Positions 8,358 through 19,200 of a stretch of DNA of 64,000 nucleotides are shown piece after piece; position 1 is the stretch's first letter; the number at the start of each line of letters is the position of its first letter. Under the pieces are notes generated by a model. It was given only the letters and a program-made list of their open reading frames with translations. It did no database searches and had not been told where the DNA came from. Location of the stretch: assembly GCA_021323655.1 (NCBI GenBank), contig JAJPKO010000027.1, positions 1 to 64,000 on the forward strand, read 5' to 3'. This DNA comes from Acidobacteriaceae bacterium (GTDB taxonomy: Bacteria; Acidobacteriota; Terriglobia; Terriglobales; Acidobacteriaceae). The translations under genes were made by a program, and so were the position numbers.

Positions 8358-9895
8358 AACATCTGCTGGTTGAAGGTATTGCGGGAAAAACCTCTTTCTT
8401 ATCTCTCCATGCGGAGGAAAAGCAGGTCCTTCGCTGCGTTCAGGATAACAAGGGAGAAACCTGGGTGCCTGGGGATTCGCCGTATGACAAGCTGCGGGAA
8501 GAATGCGGTGTTGTTGCCATTCACGGACACCCCGATGCAGCGCGGCAGGCGTACCTGGGGCTTTATGCGCTTCAGCACCGTGGGCAGGAGTCTGCTGGAA
8601 TTGCCACGGCGGACGGCACGAATCTCTTCAACATTAAAGGCATGGGACTGGTTGCGGACATCTTTACTGAAGAGGTCCTCTCAAAACTTACCGGCGACAT
8701 GGCCATTGGGCACACGCGCTATTCGACGACCGGAGACTCGGCGCTGCTGAATGCGCAGCCAATCCGTGTGGACTCGACGAAGGGACTGATTGCGATTGCG
8801 CACAACGGAAATCTCGTCAATCTGGGGAATGTGCGGGCGCGGCTCGAACGCGAGGGCGCTTTTTTCCAGACGACGAGCGATTCTGAGATCATCGTGCAGC
8901 TGATCGCGCACTCGAAAGAAAGTACGCTGGTGGAGGCCATCGCGGACTCGCTGCGGCAGGTGGACGGCGCGTTTTCCATTGTGATGATGACGCGCGACCG
9001 CATTTTTGCTGCGCGTGATCCGCGCGGCTTCCGGCCGCTCTCGATGGGGCGCATTGAGAACCCTGATGGGCCGGACACGATTGTGTTCGCCTCAGAGACC
9101 TGCGCCTTTGACCTGTTGCGCGCGAAGTTTGAGCGCGATGTGAAACCGGGCGAGCTGGTAATGGTCACGAAAGATGGCGTGACTTCAGTGCAGTATGCGA
9201 GTGGGGTGCCGCAGTCGAGCTGCATTTTTGAGCATGTGTACTTTGCGCGGCCTGACAGCAAAATCTATAACCGCTGGGTGCAGGAGAGCCGCGAAGAAAT
9301 GGGGCGGCAGCTTGCACGCGAGTCGCATGTGGATGCAGACCTGGTTGTCCCTGTGCCGGACAGCGGAGTGACGGCGGCGATTGGATATGCGGCGGAGAGC
9401 GGCATTCCGTTTCGATTTGGGCTGATTCGCAATCACTATGTGGGGCGCACCTTTATTGAGCCGGAGCAGCGTGTGCGCGACTTCGGCGTAAAGCTGAAGC
9501 TGAATCCGGTGCGCAATCTGCTGGCGGACAAGCGCATTATTCTGATTGATGACTCGATCATTCGTGGCACGACGAGCCGCAAGATTGTGCGCATGGTGCG
9601 TGCGGCAGGCGCAAAAGAAGTGCATATGCGCATCAGTTGTCCGCCAACCACGTCACCATGCTTCTACGGCGTAGACACCCCGCGCAAGAAAGAGCTGATT
9701 GCCGCCAACAAAACAATCGAAGAGATTCGCCAGTTTATCGAGGCCGATTCGCTCGCGTATTTGTCACTGGAAGGGTTACAAAAAGGCTGTGATGGCGGTG
9801 AGGGCAATCGCTTCTGTGTGGCCTGCTATACGGGCGAGTACCCGACGGAGTGGGTGGACGTGGAAGAGATCCTGCCTGCTGCTGCTTCGCGGTAA
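8354..9895 (+). CDS. purF: Amidophosphoribosyltransferase (Fe-S type)
   Basis: The committing step of purine synthesis: PRPP plus glutamine gives phosphoribosylamine. The nucleophilic Cys is residue 51 ([13 protein letters not shown]), so a propeptide of about 50 residues would be removed if GTG 8354 is the start, unusually long compared with the 11 residues of Bacillus PurF. Part of the propeptide is a dispersed repeat (8421-8452). The PRPP loop is [17 protein letters not shown]. Cysteines in [14 protein letters not shown] and CVACYTG match the ligands of the 4Fe-4S Bacillus-type enzyme. It is coupled to purL by a 4-bp overlap. A later start would shorten the propeptide, but I see no better candidate. 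Confidence 0.96.
   Translation: MKHLLVEGIAGKTSFLSLHAEEKQVLRCVQDNKGETWVPGDSPYDKLREECGVVAIHGHPDAARQAYLGLYALQHRGQESAGIATADGTNLFNIKGMGLVADIFTEEVLSKLTGDMAIGHTRYSTTGDSALLNAQPIRVDSTKGLIAIAHNGNLVNLGNVRARLEREGAFFQTTSDSEIIVQLIAHSKESTLVEAIADSLRQVDGAFSIVMMTRDRIFAARDPRGFRPLSMGRIENPDGPDTIVFASETCAFDLLRAKFERDVKPGELVMVTKDGVTSVQYASGVPQSSCIFEHVYFARPDSKIYNRWVQESREEMGRQLARESHVDADLVVPVPDSGVTAAIGYAAESGIPFRFGLIRNHYVGRTFIEPEQRVRDFGVKLKLNPVRNLLADKRIILIDDSIIRGTTSRKIVRMVRAAGAKEVHMRISCPPTTSPCFYGVDTPRKKELIAANKTIEEIRQFIEADSLAYLSLEGLQKGCDGGEGNRFCVACYTGEYPTEWVDVEEILPAAASR
8421..8452 (+). repeat. Dispersed repeat copy inside the purF propeptide
   Basis: AGCAGGTCCTTCGCTGCG followed by TTCAGGATAACAAG closely matches the complement of 49426-49460 inside the glucoamylase gene, and partly matches 28251-28270 and 44230-44240. 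Here it is in frame and adds the residues [11 protein letters not shown] ahead of the catalytic cysteine. Confidence 0.65.
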
Positions 9896-9912
9896 AACAC
9901 TACTTCTTGGGC

Positions 9913-9937
9913 CCCAGGTCCGCTACACAAACCTGGG
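9913..9937. terminator. Hairpin between convergent purF and GH35 genes
   Basis: CCCAGGT (9913-9919) and ACCTGGG (9931-9937) form a 7-bp stem with an 11-nt loop, in the 71-bp gap between two converging genes. There is no strong U-tract, so it may be a repeat-derived barrier rather than a classical terminator. Confidence 0.5.
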
Positions 9938-9966
9938 ACACCCGTGTTATCAGCCCAACAAACAAA

Positions 9967-11784
9967 TTATTTAGCGACTGGCGCGTCGAGGATGTGCTTC
10001 TTCAGACCTTGCAGAGTGCGGCCAGATGCTCCTTCAAGGTCGAATACCACCACTTCATTCTCGCCGGATTTGAGCCAGGGACCAGGAACGTAGAGTGTCT
10101 TCTGCGGGCCGATGTTCCAGATGCGGCCGAGGGCGTGCCCGTTGAGCCAGACTTCTCCCTTGGTGAAGGCGCTGGTGTCGAGGAAGGTGTCGGCTGGCTT
10201 CTCTGCTTTGAATGTGGCGCGGTAGAAGCATGCTCCGTTGCAGGTTGTGCTGCGGTAATGGAGCTCCTGCGTGTTCTTCATGGGTAGGGAGTAGATGTCC
10301 CAGCCGGTGACAGGCTTGCCGTCGAGTGTGACCTGCTTTGTGATTCCCTTACGCTCACCGCGGATGACCTTGGTGAAGTTTACGCGGCCCGTGTTTTCGA
10401 CGAGAACGTCGAGGCGCGCTTTCTGCGCAGATATGTTGAGCGGCAGAGAGTTTTGATTGAGGCGGCGGTCGAGCGTGCCGATGAGTTTTCCATCTAGGTA
10501 AATCTGCGCGTAGTCATGGAGCTGGTCGAGGGTGAGATCACCGCTGACCGGACCGTTGAGAGTGGTGCGGTAGAGGATGTAGCCGTAGGCCTGGTTGATG
10601 TCTTCCATGGAAAGCGGCTGTTTGCTGTGGATGGCTTTTGGCAGGTTCTGCCAGAGTGAGGCGGATTGTGTCAGCGGGAACGCCGGGACTTCGATTGTGG
10701 GGGCAACGGGCGGGACCGGCGGCGGAGTTTTTCCGGTGGCCTTTGCAATGGTGTCGCGGAAGAGGAAGTATTTTGCAGTGGGACGGCCACTTTCATCGAG
10801 CGGTGCATCGTAGTCATAGCTGGTGACATCGGGCTCGTAGTTTTTGCCATTGGAGTTAGCGCCGTTCATCCAGCCGAAGCTGGTGCCGCCGTGGAACATA
10901 TACAGGCTGATGGAGTAGCCCTGCCGGAGCGTCCAGTCAATGTCTTTCGCCTCCTGCTGAGCATCGGTGACCTGGTGTTTTGAGCCCCAATGATCAAACC
11001 AGCCGTCCCAGTATTCGCTGTTCATAAAGGGACCTTCGGGGCGCAACTTTTTCAGGGTGGCGAATCCCTTTTGCGATTCTCCCGGGCCGTAGTTCACTGC
11101 GGCGGGCAGCTCGGGCAGAGAGCCGTTCGGGACCTGCTCGGGGCCATCGGCCGTGTAGAGCTGGGCCTTGGTGAAGCCGGCATCCACGAGCATGTGGTGG
11201 ATGTCCTCCATATATTCGTGGTCCTTGTCGAAAGAGCCGTATTCGTTTTCCACCTGGACGAGGATGATGGGACCGCCGTTCCCAATCTGAAGGGAGGCCA
11301 GTTCTTGTCCGAGACGTGTGAGCCAGCGCTTCGACGCGGCGAGGAACTTCGGATCGCGGGAGCGCACAACCATGCTGTGGTCTTTGAGAAGCCATGCGGG
11401 GTAGCCACCGAAATCCCACTCAGCGCAGGCATAGGGGCCGGGGCGGAGGATGACGTAGAGCCCTTCCTGCTGGGCCTCGCGCACGAATTCGGCGACATCG
11501 TTGTTTCCGGAGAAGTCGTAGACGCCCGGCTGGGGCTCATGCACATTCCAGAAGACGTAGGTGGTGATGGTGTTGAGGCCCATGGCCTTTGCCATGCGGA
11601 AGCGGTCACGCCAGTAAGCGCGGGGGATGCGGGCGTAGTGCATTTCACCGGAGATGACCTGGAAGGGTTTGCCATCGAGCGTGAACTGGCCGTGCTCGGC
11701 CTTGAAGGTATGCGGCGTAGATGCAAACGATTTCACAGGCAGGAAGCTTGCGGCCAAAAGTAGCAGCGCGAGGTTGCGTTTCAT
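9967..11784 (-). CDS. Secreted GH35 beta-galactosidase
   Basis: About 605 residues from ATG 11784, chosen because it starts a clear Sec signal peptide (MKRNLALLLLAASFLPVKSFA) with AGGAG upstream; the open frame extends further but without such features. The GH35 TIM barrel shows the acid/base Glu in QVENEYGSF (near residue 181) and the nucleophile Glu in MNSEYWDGW (near residue 257). C-terminal jelly-roll domains include DIYSLPM and WNIGPQKTLYVPG. It likely removes terminal beta-galactose from plant or microbial glycans in the periplasm or outside the cell. Confidence 0.93.
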   Translation of the reverse strand: MKRNLALLLLAASFLPVKSFASTPHTFKAEHGQFTLDGKPFQVISGEMHYARIPRAYWRDRFRMAKAMGLNTITTYVFWNVHEPQPGVYDFSGNNDVAEFVREAQQEGLYVILRPGPYACAEWDFGGYPAWLLKDHSMVVRSRDPKFLAASKRWLTRLGQELASLQIGNGGPIILVQVENEYGSFDKDHEYMEDIHHMLVDAGFTKAQLYTADGPEQVPNGSLPELPAAVNYGPGESQKGFATLKKLRPEGPFMNSEYWDGWFDHWGSKHQVTDAQQEAKDIDWTLRQGYSISLYMFHGGTSFGWMNGANSNGKNYEPDVTSYDYDAPLDESGRPTAKYFLFRDTIAKATGKTPPPVPPVAPTIEVPAFPLTQSASLWQNLPKAIHSKQPLSMEDINQAYGYILYRTTLNGPVSGDLTLDQLHDYAQIYLDGKLIGTLDRRLNQNSLPLNISAQKARLDVLVENTGRVNFTKVIRGERKGITKQVTLDGKPVTGWDIYSLPMKNTQELHYRSTTCNGACFYRATFKAEKPADTFLDTSAFTKGEVWLNGHALGRIWNIGPQKTLYVPGPWLKSGENEVVVFDLEGASGRTLQGLKKHILDAPVAK

Positions 11785-11790
11785 GCTTGA

Positions 11791-12168
11791 GGGTTTTCTC
11801 CTGAACAAGTAGTTTACAGCGGCGGGTTGCTGCCCGGGAGTTTTGCATTGCCTGCCGGATGGGGAGATTTTTTTATTGGTTTGACCGCTCCTCTGATCGC
11901 GCTTCGTTTTGTGGGGCGGCAACATCGCGCGGTCTTTCTTCTGTGGCAGGCGCTGGGCATGCTGGATTTAGTGACGGCCGTGAGTTCGGGGGTGCTGAAT
12001 GGAGTTTTCGGCTCCGGACCGGTGACGATGGACCCGATTGCAGCATTGCCTTTGAGCCTGATTCCAACCTTTGGCGTACCGCTGTTTTTTATTCTTCACA
12101 TCATCAGCATTGCGCAGGCGTGGCAGTGGCAGGGCGCAGATGTGCGGCTTTCAACGGTTGCTGTTTGA
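11791..12168 (+). pseudogene. C-terminal remnant of an integral membrane protein
   Basis: Up to 113 residues with three hydrophobic helices (FALPAGWGDFFIGLTAPLIA, LLWQALGMLDLVTAV and LIPTFGVPLFFILHII). The sequence resembles the second half of longer bacterial membrane proteins of unknown function. The frame is closed by a stop at 11788-11790, and the expected N-terminal half would lie inside the antisense GH35 gene. The only start available is TTG 11827. I read it as a truncated gene; a genuine short membrane protein is possible. Confidence 0.45.
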
Positions 12169-12187
12169 TTTCTGGCCTAGCCCACAA

Positions 12188-12215
12188 CCCCATACATGCT
12201 TCGGCGTGTATGGGG
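12188..12215. terminator. Hairpin with UUCG tetraloop
   Basis: CCCCATACATG (12188-12198) pairs with CGTGTATGGGG (12205-12215) with one G-T pair, closed by CTTCGG, a very stable cUUCGg tetraloop. It lies between the truncated membrane gene and the GH57 gene. No strong U-tract follows. Confidence 0.6.
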
Positions 12216-12308
12216 CGCATCTCTTATTAAAGAGTCTTAAGCGCTTATGTCGGATTTGCGCTTTCCTGCATCTGAATGAGTAAAACTAACTAAGGACGAG
12301 GGCGCGCA

Positions 12309-14795
12309 ATGCCGAATGTAAGCCGTTATGTGTGTATTCATGGGCACTTTTATCAGCCCCCGCGAGAGAATCCATGGCTGGAGCAGGTAGAAACGCAGGA
12401 CTCTGCTGCGCCGTTCCATGACTGGAATGAACGGATTACCTCAGAGTGTTATGCGCCGAATGGCGCTTCGCGCGTGGTGAACCAGAAGGGCGAGATCATC
12501 CGCATTCTGAACAACTACGCGCATATGAGCTTTAACTTTGGGCCGACCCTTCTCTCGTGGCTGGAAGCGCTGGCGCCGCGCACGTACCGGATGATTCAGG
12601 AAGCGGACCATGCCAGCCAGAAAAAATTTTCCGGGCATGGGTCTGCGATGGCGCAGGTTTACAACCACGTAATTATGCCGCTGGCGAACCGGCGCGACAA
12701 GATCACGCAGATCCGCTGGGGCATTGCCGATTTTGAGCGCCGCTTTGGACGCCGGCCGGAAGGCATGTGGCTGGCTGAGACGGCGGTGGATTCTGAAACG
12801 CTGGAGCTGCTGGCCGAAAACGGCATTCTGTTTACCGTGCTCGCGCCGCACCAGTGCGCGCGCGTGCGACCGCTGGGCAAGGACAAGGATGCACCGTGGA
12901 CGGAGGTGAATGCGGACACGCTGGACACGAAGCATCCTTATGTGGTGCAGCTGAAAAACAAGAAGAAGATCGCCATCTTTTTCTACGATGGTCCGCGCTC
13001 GCGCGCTGTGGCCTTTGAGGGCCTTTTGAACAGCGGTGAGGCGTTTACGGCGCGGCTTACAGAAGGATTCGCAGACACCGATGCTCCGCAGCTGGTGCAC
13101 ATTGCCACGGATGGCGAGAGCTATGGACATCATCACAAGCAGGGCGAGATGGCGCTCTCGTACACGCTGAAGCTGATTGAGCAGGATCCTGACACAGCGC
13201 TGACGAATTATGGAGAGTTTCTGGAGAAGTTTCCACCGCAATGGGAGGCGCAGATTGCGGAGAACACATCGTGGAGCTGCGCGCATGGCGTGGAGCGCTG
13301 GCGCTCCAACTGCGGGTGCAATGCGGGCCATGTGGGATGGAACCAGGAGTGGCGCGGGCCGCTGCGCGAAGCACTGGACTGGCTGCGGGATGCGGTGGCT
13401 CCGTTGACGGAAGAGGCGGGAAAAAGGCTGTTCAAGGATGTGTGGGCTGCGCGCGATGAATATGTCTGCGTGGTGCTGGAACGCGCGAGCACGAATGAAT
13501 TCTTTACCAGGCATGCGACCCATGGGCTGAACGCAGAAGAGCGTATTGCTGCCCTGAAGCTGATGGAACTGCAACGCCATGCGCTGCTGATGTATACGAG
13601 CTGCGGGTGGTTTTTTGATGAAATCTCCGGCATTGAGACGGTACAGATTATTGCCTATGCGGCGCGAGTATTGCAGCTTGCGGCGCAGCTGTTCGGCGCC
13701 AGAGGCGCAGCGCTGGAGGAACAGTTTGTTCAGATGCTGGGGAAGGCGAAGAGTAACATTCCGCAGGAAGGCGATGGGGCCTCGATTTACCAGCGCAGGG
13801 TCGGGGCGCTGAAAGTGGGCCTGGAGCAGGTGGCGGCGCATTACGCGATCAGCTCGCTGTTTAGTAATTATCCTGATGAGGCGACGCTGTTCTGCTACAC
13901 GGCGAGAAGACTGGGCTATGAGGTGGTGACTTCAGGCCGTTCGCGGCTGTTGCTGGGACAGGCCCGGATTACTTCGCAGATTACGGAAGAAACCCAGACT
14001 GCAAGCTTTGCCGTGGTCCATTTTGGCGATCAGAACATTAACGCGGTGGTGCAACGCTATGACGAATCGCAAAGCGCCAGGTATGTGGAATTTGCGGAAA
14101 AGGCGCGCGCGGCGGTCACGAATGCTGATTTCCCTGAAGTAGTGCGGCTGTTTGACCGGACCTTCAGCGGGCCATCGTACTCGCTTCAGTCGCTCTTTAA
14201 AGATGAGCAGCGGCGCATTCTGAATATGATTCTGCAGTCGCCTGTGTCCGAGGTGGAATCCAACCTGATTGCGATTTATGAAGACCACGCTTCCCTGCTG
14301 CATTTCCTGAGCCGGAACGGATTTCCTAAACCGCGCGCGCTGGAGCTCGCCGCCGACTATGCCGTGAATGCGGGCCTGCGTCGCGCGATTGACAGTGACC
14401 CCATTGATGCATTGCAGGTGCGGACGTGGCTGAGAATTGCGGACACTGACAAGATTGAACTTGATGTCGGGCTGCTGCGCTACATTGTTGATCTGAAGAT
14501 GAAGCGCGTGATGGTGGCGTTGCAGGGCGCTCCGGGACGCATGGACCTGCTGGAAGATGCTCTGCTGACGGCGCGCACAGTGAGCGAGCTGCCCTTTGAT
14601 CTGAATCTTTGGCAGGCACAGAACATCTGGTATGACGTGCTGAAGCTCTCGTGGAACCAGGACCTCCCGCAGGAGTGGAAAGACAAGTTCCACGAGCTGG
14701 GCGAGCAGATGAAGATCCTGGCAGATGAGCTGGTGGTGGAGGAAGAGGCGACGGGCGATGCTCGCGAGGAGAAGGTAGAGAGCGCTGTCTCTTAA
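12309..14795 (+). CDS. GH57-family protein with DUF3536
   Basis: An 828-residue cytoplasmic protein. The N-terminal 300 residues are a GH57 (alpha-amylase/4-alpha-glucanotransferase/branching-enzyme type) barrel starting YVCIHGHFYQPPRENPW, with GMWLAETAVD and ATDGESYGHHHKQGEMAL. The rest matches the large DUF3536 region that accompanies this subgroup. A role in glycogen or other alpha-glucan metabolism is likely, but the exact reaction cannot be read from sequence. It sits upstream of the cellulose operon, separated by 454 bp. Confidence 0.88.
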   Translation: MPNVSRYVCIHGHFYQPPRENPWLEQVETQDSAAPFHDWNERITSECYAPNGASRVVNQKGEIIRILNNYAHMSFNFGPTLLSWLEALAPRTYRMIQEADHASQKKFSGHGSAMAQVYNHVIMPLANRRDKITQIRWGIADFERRFGRRPEGMWLAETAVDSETLELLAENGILFTVLAPHQCARVRPLGKDKDAPWTEVNADTLDTKHPYVVQLKNKKKIAIFFYDGPRSRAVAFEGLLNSGEAFTARLTEGFADTDAPQLVHIATDGESYGHHHKQGEMALSYTLKLIEQDPDTALTNYGEFLEKFPPQWEAQIAENTSWSCAHGVERWRSNCGCNAGHVGWNQEWRGPLREALDWLRDAVAPLTEEAGKRLFKDVWAARDEYVCVVLERASTNEFFTRHATHGLNAEERIAALKLMELQRHALLMYTSCGWFFDEISGIETVQIIAYAARVLQLAAQLFGARGAALEEQFVQMLGKAKSNIPQEGDGASIYQRRVGALKVGLEQVAAHYAISSLFSNYPDEATLFCYTARRLGYEVVTSGRSRLLLGQARITSQITEETQTASFAVVHFGDQNINAVVQRYDESQSARYVEFAEKARAAVTNADFPEVVRLFDRTFSGPSYSLQSLFKDEQRRILNMILQSPVSEVESNLIAIYEDHASLLHFLSRNGFPKPRALELAADYAVNAGLRRAIDSDPIDALQVRTWLRIADTDKIELDVGLLRYIVDLKMKRVMVALQGAPGRMDLLEDALLTARTVSELPFDLNLWQAQNIWYDVLKLSWNQDLPQEWKDKFHELGEQMKILADELVVEEEATGDAREEKVESAVS

Positions 14796-15249
14796 AAAAG
14801 TACTCGCGCTCGGATCCAGCGGGATGGCTGTTTGATGAGGTCTGCCACCACGGCCCGGCGGAATATTCGTTCCGTCCAGAGCATGAATACGCGCGCCGCC
14901 GGTCATTGATACCAGCCAGTTGCGTCGGAGTTGTGTAGCCGTATCTGTCCTGTTCATACCAGACGCTGTAAGGATCCCATCGCTTCGTACTTGCAGAGTT
15001 CCTTCCTGTACCATTCCGTCTTCAAATTGGCCAGTTTGTGAAAGGTCCTTTGATCAGCACTCCCAGAAGAAAAACGATTTGGTATTCCCGAAACGGTTAT
15101 GCTGAAATATTCCGTTGCCTCGAATCCAAATCCGGCAGTACAGTGCATATATCAAGACATGCTATCCGTAGGAAAGGGCCAAAGGCCTGAGGACAGGTGT
15201 GTAAAACAGGATGTCGAACCGGCAGCACGAGAACAAAGAAGGAGACGTT
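14796..15249. other. Non-coding region upstream of the cellulose operon
   Basis: About 450 bp without a gene I can support. It probably holds the promoter of the bcs operon, but I see no convincing -35/-10 pair and no c-di-GMP riboswitch core. An ORF on the minus strand entering from the GH57 gene (to 15014) looks like a shadow. Confidence 0.5.
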
Positions 15250-16266
15250 GTGGACGTGGACCAGGAGCTGGCGCGCGATGTGGCCCGGTTGTACTCATGG
15301 GCAAATGTGGATGAGCCTGCGTACCATAGTTTTGCGCGGCGGCGCAGACTGCACTCCAACCCGCCCGTAAACAATCCGGTTCAGCGGGAGCAACAACAGC
15401 AGTCTTCCCTTCCATCTGCTCCCGTTGCACCCAAACCGGTGCTGCCTCTCGCGGCGGAAGCGCCCGTAGCCGCTCCTGCACAGGAAAAAACAGCCTGGCC
15501 TGAAGTAGCGATTGCGCCACCGAACGGCGCCTCCTCTACCGCGATTGCCGTGTATTCGCTGGCTGGCGGGGTAGGAAAGACCACTCTGTGCGCCAACCTG
15601 GGTCGCATTTTCTGCTCTTACGGTGAAAGAGTCCTGCTGGTGGATGGGTCCGGTTGCGGCCTGTTGCCTTTTTATTACGGTGCAAGCGACTTTCGTCCCG
15701 GAATGAGAACGTTCGTTGCGCCCGGCGGTAATTATGCGCCCGTACAGGTCCTGGGAGCGGAGGAACCGAACGCCGACTGGCTGGAAAACCAGGTGAAGCC
15801 AGCCATGCAGAAGGTGCAGCGGGTCATCTTTGACCTCGGTACAGCCTCCGCCAGCGTGCTGCAGCAAATTCTAAGCCTGTGCCGCGTCGTTCTCGTGCCG
15901 GTTTTGTCAGATTTGAACTCCATCCTTACCATTTCCCGTATCGAGGCGACATGGAAAAACATGATCGCCGATGGCGCAAAGGTGCCCTCGCCCTTTTACG
16001 TCTTCAATGAGTTTGATCCACAGGATCCAATCGAAGAAAAAGCGCGCTCCCTCGTTGCTCGCCAGATCGGCGACCGGCTCCTGTCCCATTCCATCCGTTA
16101 TAGCCCCGCTGTGGCCAACGCCATTGCTGACCGTATGACTGTCGCCGACCATGCTCCCGATTCGCCCGTCGCGCAGGACTACATGGAGCTGGCGCTTTGG
16201 CTGCAAAAAGTTGCTCCAGTCGCCGAACTACCGCTGACTGTTCGCAGGCGATGGAACGAGCAATGA
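15250..16266 (+). CDS. bcsQ: BcsQ-like ParA/MinD-family ATPase of cellulose synthesis
   Basis: About 338 residues. GTG 15250 is preferred because AAGGAG lies 5 nt before it; ATG 15211 has no good ribosome site. Residues 1-90 form a variable Pro/Gln/Ala-rich N-terminal extension. The ATPase domain opens with a deviant Walker A (SLAGGVGKTT, near residue 103), followed by VLLVDGSG and VIFDLGTASASV. BcsQ/YhjQ proteins localise and support the cellulose synthase at the inner membrane. Its stop overlaps the bcsA-bcsB ATG by 4 bp, confirming operon membership. Confidence 0.85.
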   Translation: MDVDQELARDVARLYSWANVDEPAYHSFARRRRLHSNPPVNNPVQREQQQQSSLPSAPVAPKPVLPLAAEAPVAAPAQEKTAWPEVAIAPPNGASSTAIAVYSLAGGVGKTTLCANLGRIFCSYGERVLLVDGSGCGLLPFYYGASDFRPGMRTFVAPGGNYAPVQVLGAEEPNADWLENQVKPAMQKVQRVIFDLGTASASVLQQILSLCRVVLVPVLSDLNSILTISRIEATWKNMIADGAKVPSPFYVFNEFDPQDPIEEKARSLVARQIGDRLLSHSIRYSPAVANAIADRMTVADHAPDSPVAQDYMELALWLQKVAPVAELPLTVRRRWNEQ

Positions 16267-19200
16267 AGCGTATCTTTACCTTTTGGAGCTCACTCGGCAC
16301 CCGCTCTAGTTTCTTCGCAACCCTGGCGCGTTTTATCGTCTACACCGTCCTGCTTTTCCTGGCGATTGAGTGCATTACGATTCGCTTCCAGTGGCCCGAG
16401 CAGCTTGTGCTTGGTACTCTCACCATTCTGCTCGCCTATGCCATTCACCGCATCTCCGATGGGGAAGTGGTCACTCTGGCGTTGATGTTCGCCTCCATGC
16501 TGGCCACCGCGCGCTACGCTTACTGGCGCATCACCACCGTGGCGGAGGCCATTGCCAGCCAGGGACGGGCCATCGGGTGGATCAACATCCTCTTCATGTT
16601 CGTGCTTCTCTCCGCCGAGTTCTACGCCTTCAGCATCCTTTTTCTTGGCTATATCCAGACCATTCGCCCGCTGCGTCGCAGACCCATCCCTTTGCCCCGC
16701 GATATTGATGCATGGCCGCACGTGGATGTCCTGATCCCCACATACAACGAGCCGCTCTCCGTGGTCAGAAGCACTGCCTTCGCCGCGCTCAACATGGATT
16801 ATCCGCAGGAAAAGCTCCATGTGTATGTCCTTGACGATGGCAGGCGTGAGGAGTTCCGCAAATTCTGTGAAGAAGTGGGCGTCGGCTACATCATCCGCAA
16901 AGACAACAAGCACGCCAAGGCCGGGAACATCAATCATGCCCTCAAGCTGCTCGATTCCCCCTACGTTGCCATCTTCGATTGCGACCACGTGCCCACGCGC
17001 AGCTTCCTGCAGGTCACGCTTGGCTGGTTTCTGAAAGACAAAAAGCTGGGCATGCTGCAAACGCCGCACTTCTTCTATTCGCCCGACCCTTTTGAGCGGA
17101 ACCTGCACCAGTTCATGTCCATCCCCAATGAGGGAGAGTTGTTCTATGGCGTCGTTCAGGACGGCAACGATTTGTGGAACGCCACCTTTTTCTGCGGCTC
17201 CTGTGCTGTCCTCCGCCGCGAAGCACTCGAAGAGATCGGCGGAATTGCAACCGAGACTGTTACAGAAGATGCGCACACCTCGCTGCGCATGCAGATGCGG
17301 GGATGGAACACGGCCTACATCAACATTCCTCAGGCCGCCGGACTGGCCACAGAGAGCCTCTCCAGCCACGTTGGACAGCGCATCCGCTGGGCACGTGGAA
17401 TGGTGCAGATCATGCGCACAGACAATCCTCTCTTTGTCAGGGGACTCAAATGGCCGCAGCGGCTCTGCTACTTCAACGCCATGGTGCACTTTTTGTATGC
17501 GGGTCCGCGCTTGGTCTTCCTCACCGCGCCTCTTGTGTACATGCTCCTGGGTAAAATCAATATCCCCGGCTACTGGATCGCCATCACGGCCTACGCGCTT
17601 CCCCACTTGTTTCTCGCCAACGTGACCAACTTCCGCGTGCAGGGCAAACACCGCCACTCGTTCTGGAATGAGGTGTACGAGACCGTACTCGCGCCCTACA
17701 TTCTGGGCCCAACTCTGCTGGCATTCGTCAATCCCAAGCTGGGTAAATTCAACGTGACGGCCAAAGGCGGCATCGTCAAAAAAAGCTATTTCGACAAGCG
17801 TATTGCCCTACCATATATCGTTCTCATTTTGCTGAATGTCATCGCCCTTCTGATTGCTCCCATCCGCTTCTTCTACTGGAACGCGGGCCATCCCGGCACA
17901 GTCATCATGAATGTGGTGTGGGTGCTCTTCAATATGGTGATCGTGGGCACCGCCAATGCTGTTGCCTTTGAATCAAAGCAGACGCGCAAAGACGTCCGCA
18001 TCTCTCTCAAAATGCCCGTACAGATCAAATTGCCCAATGGCAAGAGCCTCTTTGGCGAAACTGCCGACATCTCCCGCGGAGGAGCCTGGATACGCTCCGA
18101 AATCCCGCTCAACCTTCCATCGTCCACCCGGGTCAAAGTCATCTATCCCTTGCGGGGACAGGAAGCCGAGTTTCCCGCCGTGGTCGTCAAGACCGAGGGG
18201 CTGAATCTTCGCCTGCATCATGCTGAGCTTTCCCTTGAACAAGAAGAGCTTTTGACCCTGGTCCTGTATTCGGGTGCTGATACATGGCTCAGCCGCAGCG
18301 AATTCCGCGAACCCGACAAGCCGATGCGCAGCTTTCTCCGTCTGGTGCGCCTCTCAGTCAAAGGCGTCTGGCTGGCCCTGACCGCAGTCGTCCCCACAAG
18401 AAAGTCCGGTGCTCTCAAAACAGCGCGCGCAGAAGCAGCCATTCTGTTGGCAGCCGTGCTGCTGGGAAGCTGCATCTCCGCTCGCGCGCAGACCGCCCCA
18501 CCCGCCGGACCAGCAGAAGGTACCTTTCGCTCTGATTTTTCCCTGAAGGACATAGGTATTCCCGAGGCCGTCGTTTTTCGCGGAGTCGCATCCGGGCGCA
18601 ACATACCTTTTTCCCTGCCCCAGACGAACATCGTCCAGCAGGCATCGCTCAAGCTGCAATATGCGTTTTCCCCCGGCCTCATTCCACAGATGAGCCACCT
18701 GAGCGTTCTGCTCAATGGAACGCTGGTCGCCACAGTTCCGGTCCCGCAAAACAAGGCAGATGCCTCAGTCAACCAGACTGTGACGCTGCCTCTGCCGGCT
18801 GATTTGCTGGTGCGCAACAACGTGCTCTCCTTCCAGTTTGTGGGCCACTACACGCAGCAGTGTGAAGACCCCGCCAACACCACGCTCTGGGCGCGAGTGG
18901 AAAATACCTCTCAGATTCAAGTCTCCGGCTCGTTGATCCCTCTCGCCGATGACCTTGGGATATTGCCGCTTCCGTTCTATGACGGGCAGGTAAGCAGCGC
19001 CTCCAGCGCCATCCCTTTTGCCTTTGCCTCATCCACCGCAGATCCATCTGTGCAGCAAGCGGCGGGCATCGTCGCCTCATGGTTCGGCGTAGTGGCCAAG
19101 TCTCGCCCCCTGAACTTTCCCATCAGCACAGGAGACATTCTCCCCAAAGGAAACGTTGTCCTGTTCGCAGACAATTTCTCTGATTTGCCGCCTGGGTTGG

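Noticed and set aside
13932-15014. 360-codon minus-strand frame
   Set aside because: Mostly antisense to the GH57 gene, with Arg/His/Gln-rich shadow composition.
14796-15249. c-di-GMP riboswitch upstream of the cellulose operon
   Set aside because: No GEMM core or tetraloop-receptor sequence could be found on either strand.
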